64,000 nucleotides of DNA, taken from Woeseiaceae bacterium. Its GTDB lineage: Bacteria > Pseudomonadota > Gammaproteobacteria > Steroidobacterales > Woeseiaceae. Under the pieces are notes generated by a model. That model was given only the letters and a program-made list of their open reading frames with translations. It was not told the DNA's origin and ran no database searches. Below are positions 32,799 through 41,434 of the stretch, one piece after another (position 1 is the first letter of the stretch; every line of letters starts with the position of its first letter). Location: NCBI GenBank assembly GCA_030065915.1, contig JASJCQ010000010.1, forward strand, positions 17,699-81,698, read 5' to 3'. Both the position numbers and the translations under genes were made by a program.

Positions 32799-34637
32799 TC
32801 ACAGGCCGTACATGATCGGCAGGATCAGCGAAAAGCCGATCCACATGATTATGGTCAGCGGAATCCCGACCCGCAGGAAGTCGCTGAACGTGTAACCGCC
32901 GGCGCTGAAGATCAGCAGGTTGGTCTGGTAACCGTAAGGCGTGGCGAAGCTCATGTTGGCGCCGAACAGCACGGCGAGGATGAACGGGTCAGGGCTGACG
33001 CCGAGCTGCGCGGCGATCCCGATCGCGATCGGCGTACCGATGGCCGCCGCCGCGTTGTTCGACACGAGGTTGGTGATGATCGCCATCAGCAACAGGAACG
33101 CGCTCAGGATCATGGGCACCGGCAGCACCGACGTTGCCTCGACGAAGTTCATTGCCAGGTAGTCCGCCATGCCGGTGCCCAGCAAAGCCTTACCCAGCGC
33201 GAGGCTTACGACGATGATCATGACCACCGGGATCGACAGGGCATTGGTCGCGTCCCGCCAACCCAGGCAGCCGGTCGCGATCATCAGGCCGAGTCCGACG
33301 ACTGAGCTGACCGAGATCGGCGCGAGGCCGGTTGCGGCCACGCCGACGACGAACGCCATGATCGCGAGGGCACGTTTGGCTTTCTGCGTATGCGGCAGGT
33401 CCGTCGTACCGTCGAGTACGAGCATCGTGCCGCTGTCCTTGAGCTTCGTGATCGAGTCACGCGAGCCCTGCACGAGCAGGACATCGCCGGCGCGCAGGCG
33501 GATCGAGTTCAACTCACTGGTGATCTGCGAACTTGGCGCTCGCGCGCGGTGCAGCGCGAGCGGCATCAACCCGGTGCTGGCGCTGAATCGCGCGGCGGTC
33601 AGCGTCTTCTGGTGCAGCGGCGAACCGCGGGTGACGACGACCTCGGCGAGCTGCTGGCCACCGGAGTCCAGCGGCGTGTCCTCGTCGATCGGGTGCTCAT
33701 TATCCGACACGTTATAAAGGGTCGTGCCAAGCAGGCTCTCGTAGTGCTTCAGGTTGTCGGGCGTGTCCTTGACGAAAAGCCTGTCGCCCGGCTGTATGAC
33801 GACCGAGGGCAGCTTGGTCAGGAACAGGGACTCGCTGCGCTGGATCTTGTCGATGCGCATGTTGCCGTCTGCCTTGGCCAGCACCTCGGACAACGTCTTG
33901 CCCGCCGCAAAGCTGTCCTCTTTCACATGCATCTGTGCGCTGAAGACGCGCGGGCTCGTATCCGCCATGGGCGGCGTTCGGTCCGGCAGCATCCTCGGTG
34001 CGATCAGCCACAGGAACATCAGCCCGAAACCACCGACGATGGCGACGGGTAATACCCAGTCGAAGACGCCAAACTGAGAATGCCCGAGGTCCTGCGCGAT
34101 TCCGACGACGAGCAGGTTGGTCGACGTTCCGATCGACGTCGACATGCCGCCGATGATCGTCGCGAGACCCATCGGCATCATGACCCCGGAAATGGGGAAC
34201 TTGGAGCGCAGCGACGCGCCGACCAGTATCGGCATCAGCAGGACGACGATGGGCGTGTTGTTCATGAACGCGCTGAGTACGGCGCCGGCGACCAGCGTCG
34301 ATATGAATGCAAGCACCGGTGTTTTCGACCACGCCTTGCCGACGTAGGTCGCCAGCGGTTGCAGCGCGCCGGTGGTCTCCAGGGCTTTACCGACCATCAT
34401 CAGTGCGCAGATCGTGATCAGCGCCTCGTTGCCGAAACCGGCGAAGAAGTCCCTGGGCCCGATGATGACCTCGCCGGCCCTTTCGTAGGGAAACAGCTGG
34501 AAGCCGGCGACGAGGACGATCAGTACGGCGAGCGCCGAAGACTCGAGCGGAATCCGGTCACGCGTAAACAGGATCAGCGCGACGATCGTCAGAATGAGAA
34601 CCGCTATGCCGTGAACATCGATTGCTGCTGCCTGCAA
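32799..34637 (-). CDS. SLC13/DASS-type permease with TrkA-C domains
   Basis: A 612-residue inner membrane transporter: two blocks of hydrophobic helices (about 8-215 and 400-610) around a cytoplasmic insert with two TrkA-C/RCK-C domains (FAAGKTLSEVLAKADG region, and RLRAGDVLLVQGSRD). Motifs GNEALITICALMMVG, NNTPIVVLLMPI, GTSTNLLVVG and SNNAAAAIGTPIAIG fit the SLC13/CitT-like superfamily; the ion or acid carried (sulfate, dicarboxylate or other) is unclear. A TTG at 34637 is preferred because AGGAGG lies five bases before it; a GTG six codons earlier (34655) has no such site. The stop is 61 bases upstream of trpL. Confidence 0.87.
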   Translation of the reverse strand: MQAAAIDVHGIAVLILTIVALILFTRDRIPLESSALAVLIVLVAGFQLFPYERAGEVIIGPRDFFAGFGNEALITICALMMVGKALETTGALQPLATYVGKAWSKTPVLAFISTLVAGAVLSAFMNNTPIVVLLMPILVGASLRSKFPISGVMMPMGLATIIGGMSTSIGTSTNLLVVGIAQDLGHSQFGVFDWVLPVAIVGGFGLMFLWLIAPRMLPDRTPPMADTSPRVFSAQMHVKEDSFAAGKTLSEVLAKADGNMRIDKIQRSESLFLTKLPSVVIQPGDRLFVKDTPDNLKHYESLLGTTLYNVSDNEHPIDEDTPLDSGGQQLAEVVVTRGSPLHQKTLTAARFSASTGLMPLALHRARAPSSQITSELNSIRLRAGDVLLVQGSRDSITKLKDSGTMLVLDGTTDLPHTQKAKRALAIMAFVVGVAATGLAPISVSSVVGLGLMIATGCLGWRDATNALSIPVVMIIVVSLALGKALLGTGMADYLAMNFVEATSVLPVPMILSAFLLLMAIITNLVSNNAAAAIGTPIAIGIAAQLGVSPDPFILAVLFGANMSFATPYGYQTNLLIFSAGGYTFSDFLRVGIPLTIIMWIGFSLILPIMYGL

Positions 34638-34708
34638 CGCGCCCTCCTGAAACACGCGCTGGCCGGTCGCGTGCTTTTTCGCCGATCGATTTTCGACCGT
34701 ATCGCAAC

Positions 34709-35737
34709 TCAGACGTGCTTCGCAATCTGGTCAAGCGCGTGCCTTTGTTGTAAGGAAGCCCGGACGCATTGAGCCAGACTGTGGCACTCATCCTCTGCGA
34801 GCGGCAGCGAACATGCCAGGCCGGTGACGTCGGCGTGCACGATGAGCGGCAACAGCTCCGTGTTGATGCGCCCCGTTGCGAGGCTGCGATACGCGAGTGC
34901 GTCAACCTCCAGCGCAAGCAGATTTCGATGACGCACCGCCGTCGAATCTACCGCACCCCACCAGCGTCGCAGCCACTCGTCCCTGAACTCTCCGAGTGGC
35001 ATCCCTCGCGTGGGATCCGCACCGAGTATCGCCGGCAGAGGACGTCGTCGCGATGCATGCCACTCAGACCTCGACTGCAGCCGGGCGCTGACCCAGCCGG
35101 TGAGCTGGTGGAGAGCGGACATCGTGTAACGATAGCGCTCGTGCAGGACCGGGTAGCCCACCAGGCGAATGGCCAGGCGGCGATTCATCCAGGCGTCCTG
35201 TTGCATGCCGGGCGTCGGCCACCGCGCGGTATCGAAGCAGGCTTCCGCGGCGTCGACGATACCGTCAATCACGCCGGCGAGCCTTTCGCGATCCAGGATC
35301 CCATCATCAGACAGGTATTCGGTGAGCACGACGCACTCCGGAAACCAGGCCGATTCGTGCGGTACGTTGAGCCTGCTACCGGACCATTCGCAGTCACCGC
35401 GCTCAGTCGACAGTAACGGGCAACGAGGCAGCACGTCACTCGCCGTTGGCGGCTCGGTTGAGATCAGCAGCGAGGCTTCGCTGTACTGCAGCACCTTGTG
35501 CAGATGGTCGGCCAGCCGATGGCGCTTCGCAGTCGAGCCTTCAATCGCGATGCTCAGGTGGTCGCTTGTCGACGCAATCATCGACAGGCGGTCGGTGTGG
35601 CGAACGACGGACGCGGGCGTCGCAAGGACGCTGTCGGCAACGAGCCTCAGCGCGACCGGTGAGCGGCGCGGGCAGAACCCGCGCCCGAGGCCGGGCGTCG
35701 CCGTCCCGGTGTCGGCGCCTGATGCTTGCCAGTTCAT
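34709..35737 (-). CDS. Protein of unknown function
   Basis: A 342-residue protein without signal peptide or membrane helix. The frame is well supported: long, with codon bias on this strand. It is rich in Trp, Arg and His, with stretches such as MQQDAWMNRRLAIRLVGYPV, FRDEWLRRWWGAVDST and TELLPLIVHADVTGL. I recognise no family. It could be an enzyme or regulator specific to this lineage. It is divergent from the small conserved gene at 35845, and the start may lie further downstream because the first 40 residues are low in complexity. Confidence 0.6.
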   Translation of the reverse strand: MNWQASGADTGTATPGLGRGFCPRRSPVALRLVADSVLATPASVVRHTDRLSMIASTSDHLSIAIEGSTAKRHRLADHLHKVLQYSEASLLISTEPPTASDVLPRCPLLSTERGDCEWSGSRLNVPHESAWFPECVVLTEYLSDDGILDRERLAGVIDGIVDAAEACFDTARWPTPGMQQDAWMNRRLAIRLVGYPVLHERYRYTMSALHQLTGWVSARLQSRSEWHASRRRPLPAILGADPTRGMPLGEFRDEWLRRWWGAVDSTAVRHRNLLALEVDALAYRSLATGRINTELLPLIVHADVTGLACSLPLAEDECHSLAQCVRASLQQRHALDQIAKHV

Positions 35738-35844
35738 CGTTGCAGTGTGGAGGAGCTCTGCGCGACTGGCTTTGGCGGTATCTGGGCAGTGCCGGGAGAT
35801 TTTGCTATCGTCGGCGGCGCACTGGCACCCCGGAGCGTGCGACG

Positions 35845-36162
35845 ATGAATTTTAAAGCCCTACTCGACACATGGTCTGCCAGCGAGCCGCCGCCAAAGAC
35901 GCGAAAGACCTACGAGATTCACCTGACCGTCGAGGATGCCGCCAGGATCGCCGCGCTGTCCGACCTGTTTCCCGGCATGAGCGTAGAAAGGATCATCGGC
36001 GACCTGCTGTCAGCCTCACTCAAGCAGCTGCAGGCCGAGATGCCTTACGAGCCCGGAGACAGGATCATCCGTGAAGACGATTTCGGCGACCCGGTTTTCG
36101 AGGACGCCGGCCTGACGCCCAAGTTCCAGGAACTCGTAAAAGCAAGGCTCAAATCTTCCTGA
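35845..36162 (+). CDS. Small conserved protein (often labelled type 1 pili tip component)
   Basis: A 105-residue cytoplasmic protein: MNFKALLDTW start, then TYEIHLTVEDAARIAALSDL, the FPGMSVERIIGDLLSASLKQ helix pair, EMPYEPGDRIIREDDFGDPV and a C-terminal FQELVKARL. It matches a gammaproteobacterial family often annotated as a pilus tip component, a label I think is unsupported; the helix pair recalls ribbon-helix-helix-like proteins. No signal peptide. yajQ follows 44 bases later. Confidence 0.72.
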   Translation: MNFKALLDTWSASEPPPKTRKTYEIHLTVEDAARIAALSDLFPGMSVERIIGDLLSASLKQLQAEMPYEPGDRIIREDDFGDPVFEDAGLTPKFQELVKARLKSS

Positions 36163-36206
36163 TTTCGGTCTAAACTGTAGTCCGGACCTCAGGCAGGAGA
36201 CCTCTA

Positions 36207-36689
36207 TTGCCCTCATTTGATGTTGTCAGCGACTTCGACTCGCATGAAGCGAGCAATGCCGTCGACCAGGCGAACCGCGAAGTCAACACGCGCTTCGACT
36301 TCAAGGGTACGGGTTCGAAATACGAGCTCGAGGAACCGGCTATCCGGCTGACGTCGCAGAGCGAATTCCAGCTGGACCAGATGATGGACATCCTGAGGCA
36401 GAAGCTGTCGAAGCGTGGAATCGACATCGCCTGCATGGAGGAGCAGGACGTCGAGCTTAGCGGCCAGGAGGCGAGGAAGACCGTCATCCTCCGTCGTGGT
36501 ATAGACACTGACCTTGCGAGAAAGATGGTCAAAATGGTCAAGGGCAGCAAGATCAAGGTCCAGGCAGCGATCCAGGGCGATAAACTCAGGATCAGCGGCA
36601 AGAAGCGCGACGACCTGCAGGCGACGATCAGGATGCTGAAAGAAGCCGACGTGGACCTGCCGCTGCAATACGAGAACTTTCGCGACTAG
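36207..36689 (+). CDS. yajQ: YajQ-family nucleotide-binding protein
   Basis: A 160-residue protein from TTG 36207, after aggaga: PSFDVVSDFDSHEASNAVDQ, REVNTRFDFKGTGS, a middle QMMDILRQKLSKRGI, and the C-terminal KMVKMVKGSKIKVQAAIQGD, RISGKKRDDLQATIRMLK. YajQ proteins have two ferredoxin-like domains; some bind c-di-GMP and act as regulators (known in Xanthomonas). Normal length. The window also encodes a c-di-GMP synthase and riboswitch, but direct linkage is unproven. ppc follows after 40 bases. Confidence 0.95.
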   Translation: MPSFDVVSDFDSHEASNAVDQANREVNTRFDFKGTGSKYELEEPAIRLTSQSEFQLDQMMDILRQKLSKRGIDIACMEEQDVELSGQEARKTVILRRGIDTDLARKMVKMVKGSKIKVQAAIQGDKLRISGKKRDDLQATIRMLKEADVDLPLQYENFRD

Positions 36690-36729
36690 AAACTGACAGA
36701 CAATAAAAAGACCGGCCACAAAAACAACA

Positions 36730-39471
36730 ATGACCAACGGCATCAACAAATCGCTACGACGCGAAGACATCGCATTCGAAGACAAGGATCGCGCGTTGCG
36801 CGAAGACGTTCGGACGCTGGGCAATCTCGTCGGCGAACTGATTCGCGAGCAGGGCGGCGAAGAGCTGTTTGAGCTCGTCGAAACGGCGCGCCAGCGGGCG
36901 ATCCGGCGTCGCGAAGGTGACGAGCGCGAGGGTGAAGAGTTGTCCGCGCTGGTGCACGGCGTCAGCGCTGAACTCGCACTGGAGGTGATTCGCAGCTTCT
37001 CCACGTACTTCCAGATGGTCAACGTGGCCGAAAAGGTCCACCGTATTCGAAGGCGTCGCGAGTATTTGCTCGACGTCGGTGAGTTCCAGCCGGGCGGTCT
37101 CGAGGAAACGCTACAGAAACTCAAGGCCACCGGCATGACGCTTGCAGAACTGCAGGCGCTTCTCAACGGGATGCGCGTCGAGCCGGTGTTCACGGCGCAT
37201 CCGACGGAGCCGACTCGTCGGACGATCCTGCGGAAGGAACAGAAGATCGTTCGTCACCTGATCGACTTGCTCAACCCGACGATGACTCCGCAGGAGCGCA
37301 ACGCAGCGTTGCAGAACATTCGCCTGCTGGTAACGACCGGCTGGCAGACCGAAGAACACCCGAGCGAGCGCATGACCGTCGCCGACGAGCTCGAGCACGT
37401 GCTGTTCTTCGTCACTGACGTCCTGTACCGGGCGACGCCACCGCTCTATGAGAACCTGAGGGCGGCGATCGTCAGGATCTACGGCGAGGAAGGCAAGAAC
37501 GTGGTCTTACCGGACGTGCTGCGATTCGCGTCCTGGGTCGGTGGCGACATGGACGGCAACCCGAACGTCAACGCGAAGACGATCCGCGAGACACTGTCCC
37601 GCCAGCGGTCACTGGCGCTGAACCTGTACTTCACCGAATGCGGGCAGCTGTCGACGAAGCTTAGCCAATCGGTACCGCGCGTCGTCGTCAGCGAGGCAGT
37701 CCTCGACAAGATCGAGGAGTATCGCCACGTATTCCAGAACGCCTATCACGCCGTTCCGGCGCGGCATCGGGAGATGCCTTACCGGGTGCTGCTGCGACTG
37801 ATCCAGCAGCGGCTGCAGTCCACCTTTGACGACGACATCTTCCCGTATGAAGACGTACACGAGCTTCGCGATGACATAGAGATCATTGCGGAGAGCCTGC
37901 GCGCGAATCGCGGTGAGCATGCCGGCCTGTTCGCCGTCAAACGACTGATGCGGCGTATCGACACCTACGGCTTCCATCTCGTGACACTCGACGTTCGCCA
38001 GGATGCCCTCGTGCATCGGCAGGTCGTCGGCGAGTGCCTCGGCGAAGAGAACTGGGAAGACCTGGACCCTGCCGTTCGGGCAGAAAAGATTATCGAGGCG
38101 ATCGAGTCGAAAGAAGGCCTGCCGCAGAAACTCAGCACGCAGGCACGCAAGACGATTGCTGTCTTCCAGGCCATCGCTTTCTGCCGAAGGAAATACGGCC
38201 CGAAAGCCATAGGGCCATTCATCATCAGCATGACCAAGGGCGCCGACGACGTATTGTCTGTGCTGCTGCTGGCCGAGCTGGGCGAGCTGCAGGATCGGCG
38301 CGGCCATATCGCTATCGACATCGCGCCGCTTTTAGAGACGGTCGACGATCTCGACAACGGCCCGGAGATCCTCGAGGCGCTGCTGTCCTCGGAGTTCTAT
38401 CGCAATCACCTGGCGACGCGCGACAACCAGCAGATGGTCATGATCGGCTATTCCGACAGCAACAAGGACGGCGGTCTTGCGTCCGCACGCTGGGCGCTGC
38501 AGAACGCGCAGGTCAAGCTCGTCGACGCTGTCGAGGCGCAGGGCGTATCGCTGACGCTGTTCCACGGTCGCGGTGGCACGATCAGTCGCGGCGGCAGCAA
38601 GACCCATTCCGCCGTGCTCGGTTCGCCGCCCGGCACGGTCAACGGCAACCTGCGCGTGACCGAGCAGGGCGAGATCATCAACGAGAAATACGGGCTGCGC
38701 GGCATCGCGCTCAGAAACCTCGAACAGGTCATCGGTTCCGTCGCTCTCGCGACGGCGATTCCGAAGCACATGGGCAGCGAGAAGCCGGAGTGGCACGCGA
38801 TGATGGACGTCATCGCCGCTGAAAGCCGCAACGTCTACCGCGATCTGATCTACCACACGCCGGATTTCTACGACTATTTCCGCCTGGCAACGCCGATCGA
38901 CGTTATCGAGCAGATGCGCATCGGTTCACGCCCGTCGTCGCGTCGCAGTCAGCAGGGCGTTGAAGACCTGAGGGCGATCCCCTGGGTGTTCGCCTGGTCG
39001 CAGTCGCGGTTCCTGCTGCCCGGCTGGTACGGGCTCGGCACCGGCATTGCCCGCGCCGCCGAGCAGTTCGACGACGACGCGTTTCGCGAGATGTTCACCC
39101 AGTGGTATTACACGCGTGCGCTGCGCGCGGATGCCGAGATGGTTATCGCCAAGTCTGACCTCGGTATCTCCAGGCTGTACTCGGTACTGGCAGGGCCGCT
39201 GCACGATCGGTTCTTCCCCATCATCCAGAACGAACTGAAGCTCACGGTGGACCTGCTGCTCAAGTATTCGGGCCAGGACAGCATCCTCGCCGGGGACTCA
39301 TTCCTGCAACGGGCGATCATGCTGAGGAATCCTTATGTCGATCCGATGAGCCTGTTGCAGGTCGACTTGCTGCAGCGCTGGCGAGAATCGGACCGCACGG
39401 ACGAAGCCGTGCTGGAAGCGCTGCTTGCATCGATCAACGGTATCGCCAGCGGGCTGCAGAACACCGGCTGA
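36730..39471 (+). CDS. ppc: Phosphoenolpyruvate carboxylase
   Basis: A 913-residue cytoplasmic enzyme adding bicarbonate to PEP to form oxaloacetate, replenishing the TCA cycle. Catalytic His157 is in VFTAHPTEPTRRTIL; the other signatures are WVGGDMDGNPNV, MIGYSDSNKDGG and LFHGRGGTISRGG, and it ends in QNTG, the conserved C-terminus needed for activity. Slightly longer than the E. coli enzyme. Convergent with the ycgN-like gene seven bases away. Confidence 0.98.
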   Translation: MTNGINKSLRREDIAFEDKDRALREDVRTLGNLVGELIREQGGEELFELVETARQRAIRRREGDEREGEELSALVHGVSAELALEVIRSFSTYFQMVNVAEKVHRIRRRREYLLDVGEFQPGGLEETLQKLKATGMTLAELQALLNGMRVEPVFTAHPTEPTRRTILRKEQKIVRHLIDLLNPTMTPQERNAALQNIRLLVTTGWQTEEHPSERMTVADELEHVLFFVTDVLYRATPPLYENLRAAIVRIYGEEGKNVVLPDVLRFASWVGGDMDGNPNVNAKTIRETLSRQRSLALNLYFTECGQLSTKLSQSVPRVVVSEAVLDKIEEYRHVFQNAYHAVPARHREMPYRVLLRLIQQRLQSTFDDDIFPYEDVHELRDDIEIIAESLRANRGEHAGLFAVKRLMRRIDTYGFHLVTLDVRQDALVHRQVVGECLGEENWEDLDPAVRAEKIIEAIESKEGLPQKLSTQARKTIAVFQAIAFCRRKYGPKAIGPFIISMTKGADDVLSVLLLAELGELQDRRGHIAIDIAPLLETVDDLDNGPEILEALLSSEFYRNHLATRDNQQMVMIGYSDSNKDGGLASARWALQNAQVKLVDAVEAQGVSLTLFHGRGGTISRGGSKTHSAVLGSPPGTVNGNLRVTEQGEIINEKYGLRGIALRNLEQVIGSVALATAIPKHMGSEKPEWHAMMDVIAAESRNVYRDLIYHTPDFYDYFRLATPIDVIEQMRIGSRPSSRRSQQGVEDLRAIPWVFAWSQSRFLLPGWYGLGTGIARAAEQFDDDAFREMFTQWYYTRALRADAEMVIAKSDLGISRLYSVLAGPLHDRFFPIIQNELKLTVDLLLKYSGQDSILAGDSFLQRAIMLRNPYVDPMSLLQVDLLQRWRESDRTDEAVLEALLASINGIASGLQNTG

Positions 39472-39478
39472 CCAAGGC

Positions 39479-39913
39479 TTAAGGCTCGTCGAGTTTCTGT
39501 GCGACCGTCCACTCGTTGGTGTCTTTCTCGGACAGCACCTTGCCAAGTACCGAGATGTCGGCCCGGTGCACGGTATTCGGGTCACCGCTGACCAGCGGAT
39601 GCCAGTCCAGCAGGTCCTGCCCGTTCGACAGGCGGCGATAGGCGCAGCTGCCGGGCAGCCAGTTGAAGTCCTTGTACTTGTTTTGCCGAAGCGACATGCA
39701 GTCGGGGACTTCTTTCGTCCGGTTCGAGTAGTCCGAACATTTGCAGGTCTTCAGGTCGAAGAGCCGGCACGCGAGATTCGTGTAGTAGATGTCGCCAGAC
39801 GACTCGTCCTCTACTTTGTGCATGCAGCACAAGCCGCAGCCGTCACAGAGCGACTCCCACTCGGCGTCGGACATCTCGTCGAGTGTCTTCGTTTTCCAAA
39901 AAGGTTCAGACAT
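39479..39913 (-). CDS. YcgN-like (UPF0260) cysteine-cluster protein
   Basis: A 144-residue protein: the [20 protein letters not shown] start, then [26 protein letters not shown] and [20 protein letters not shown], followed by CAYRRLSNG. The conserved cysteine cluster ([19 protein letters not shown]) is that of YcgN/YkgJ-type proteins, presumed to bind zinc or an iron-sulfur centre. Function unassigned. Convergent with ppc. Confidence 0.93.
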   Translation of the reverse strand: MSEPFWKTKTLDEMSDAEWESLCDGCGLCCMHKVEDESSGDIYYTNLACRLFDLKTCKCSDYSNRTKEVPDCMSLRQNKYKDFNWLPGSCAYRRLSNGQDLLDWHPLVSGDPNTVHRADISVLGKVLSEKDTNEWTVAQKLDEP

Positions 39914-40037
39914 TAAGGGTTAGATCGCGTGATTTCGCCAAAACTTTAGGATCGCGGTCTCAAAAACCGGAAGTCAGCAATTGCTTCCGCCCCGGGATTG
40001 CTTCATCGTCGGCCAATCTACCGCCACTGATCAGCGC

Positions 40038-40991
40038 ATGAAAGCCGTTTTTCTCGATTACGCCACGATGGGTCCCGATCTCGACCTGTCACCGTTGTCA
40101 GAGCTGGTCGACGAGTTCGACGTTTACGACGTCACTGAGAGCGACCAGGTCGCAAAGCGAATCGCAGGAAGCCATCTCGTCTTTACAAACAAGATCCGCT
40201 TTAGCGACGAGCTGCTGAAAGCGGCGCCTGACCTCGGCTTCATCGGCCTGACGGCAACCGGGACCGACAACATCGACTTAGACGGCGCGAAATCTGCTGG
40301 CGTTGTCGTCAGCAATATCCGGGCCTATTGCACCCAGTCCGTTGTCGAGCACGTCATGGGTACGCTGTTGATGCTGTCTCACAATCTCGCCAACTACGCC
40401 GCGTTTACGCGGGCCGGAGGCTGGCAGGAATCGGATGACTTCTGTCCGCTGTCCTGGCCGCTGCGTCAGCTGACCGACATGACGCTCGGGATCGTGGGCT
40501 TTGGCGAACTCGGGCGCGGCGTCGCCGCGGCGGCCGGGACATTCGGTATGAAGACCCTGATCGCTGCCAGGCCGGGGAGCACGGACGTGCCTGCAGGACG
40601 GACAGCGCTCAAGACGGTGTTATCGGCATCCGATGTGATCTCGCTGCATTGTCCGCTGAACGACGATACCCGTGGGATGATTGACGGCGCGGCGCTCAAG
40701 ACGATGAAACCGGACGCGTTCCTGATCAACACGGCGCGCGGCGCACTGATCGATACGCAGGCACTGGCGGATGCGCTTGCAAACGGTGAGATCGCCGGCG
40801 CGGCGATCGACGTGTTACCCGAGGAACCGCCGGTTAATGGCGATCCGCTGCTGGACTATACCGGCGATAACCTGATCGTAACGCCTCACATAGCCTGGGC
40901 GACCCGCGAGGCACGCCAGAACGCGATCATTGAACTGGCGCTCAATACCCGCGCGTTCCTGGCCGGCGAGAGCCGCAACCGCGTCGTCTGA
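40038..40991 (+). CDS. D-2-hydroxyacid dehydrogenase (hydroxypyruvate/glycerate type)
   Basis: A 317-residue NAD(P)-dependent enzyme: MKAVFLDYATMGPDLDLSPL start (ATG 40038; the frame is open 19 codons further). The Rossmann motif is GIVGFGELGRGVAAAA; catalytic arginine in INTARGALID, glutamate in DVLPEEPP, histidine in VTPHIAWATREAR. Closest in style to glycerate dehydrogenase/hydroxypyruvate reductase. Stand-alone gene. Confidence 0.92.
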   Translation: MKAVFLDYATMGPDLDLSPLSELVDEFDVYDVTESDQVAKRIAGSHLVFTNKIRFSDELLKAAPDLGFIGLTATGTDNIDLDGAKSAGVVVSNIRAYCTQSVVEHVMGTLLMLSHNLANYAAFTRAGGWQESDDFCPLSWPLRQLTDMTLGIVGFGELGRGVAAAAGTFGMKTLIAARPGSTDVPAGRTALKTVLSASDVISLHCPLNDDTRGMIDGAALKTMKPDAFLINTARGALIDTQALADALANGEIAGAAIDVLPEEPPVNGDPLLDYTGDNLIVTPHIAWATREARQNAIIELALNTRAFLAGESRNRVV

Positions 40992-41017
40992 CCGGGGTGC
41001 CGTGAGTCCGCGGTGGA

Positions 41018-41431
41018 TCAGACGCCGATGACCTGCCTGGACCAGCGAACGACTTCCCTGACCCTGGGCGCGGTCATGTCGTAGGCCTCGTCGAAACTGA
41101 CCCAACGCCATTCATGGTGTTCCGGTTCGCCGGTGTCCGGGGACGGACCGATGACGACATCGGCCTGGCTCGTGCTCGCGATGTAGTAACGCGCGACCTT
41201 GCCACGGCTGTAGGGTCCGGTCTCCATGAAGCGCTCGCCCCAGTCGAAATTCGCCTCATCGATGCCGGTCTCCTCGTGCAGTTCGCGCACCGCGGTCTCG
41301 ATGGGCGTCTCTCCGGCTTCGCTGAAGCCCTTTGGGAAATCCCAGTACTGGTAAGCGCGCAACAACAGCGTCAGGCAGTGACCGGCTTCATTGCGAGCCA
41401 GTACGATTCCGCAGGAGAGTTTTTGCGACAT
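41018..41431 (-). CDS. Nudix hydrolase (Ap4A-type)
   Basis: A 137-residue hydrolase with a full Nudix box, GFSEAGETPIETAVRELHEE followed by TG, and the N-terminal CGIVLARNEAGHCLTLLLRA. The FPKGFSEAGE and late HHEWRWVSFDEA features match diadenosine tetraphosphatase-like Nudix enzymes (NUDT2-like), which break down dinucleoside polyphosphates. Three bases separate its start from the ybbP-like gene's stop upstream. Confidence 0.9.
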   Translation of the reverse strand: MSQKLSCGIVLARNEAGHCLTLLLRAYQYWDFPKGFSEAGETPIETAVRELHEETGIDEANFDWGERFMETGPYSRGKVARYYIASTSQADVVIGPSPDTGEPEHHEWRWVSFDEAYDMTAPRVREVVRWSRQVIGV

Positions 41432-41434
41432 TCG

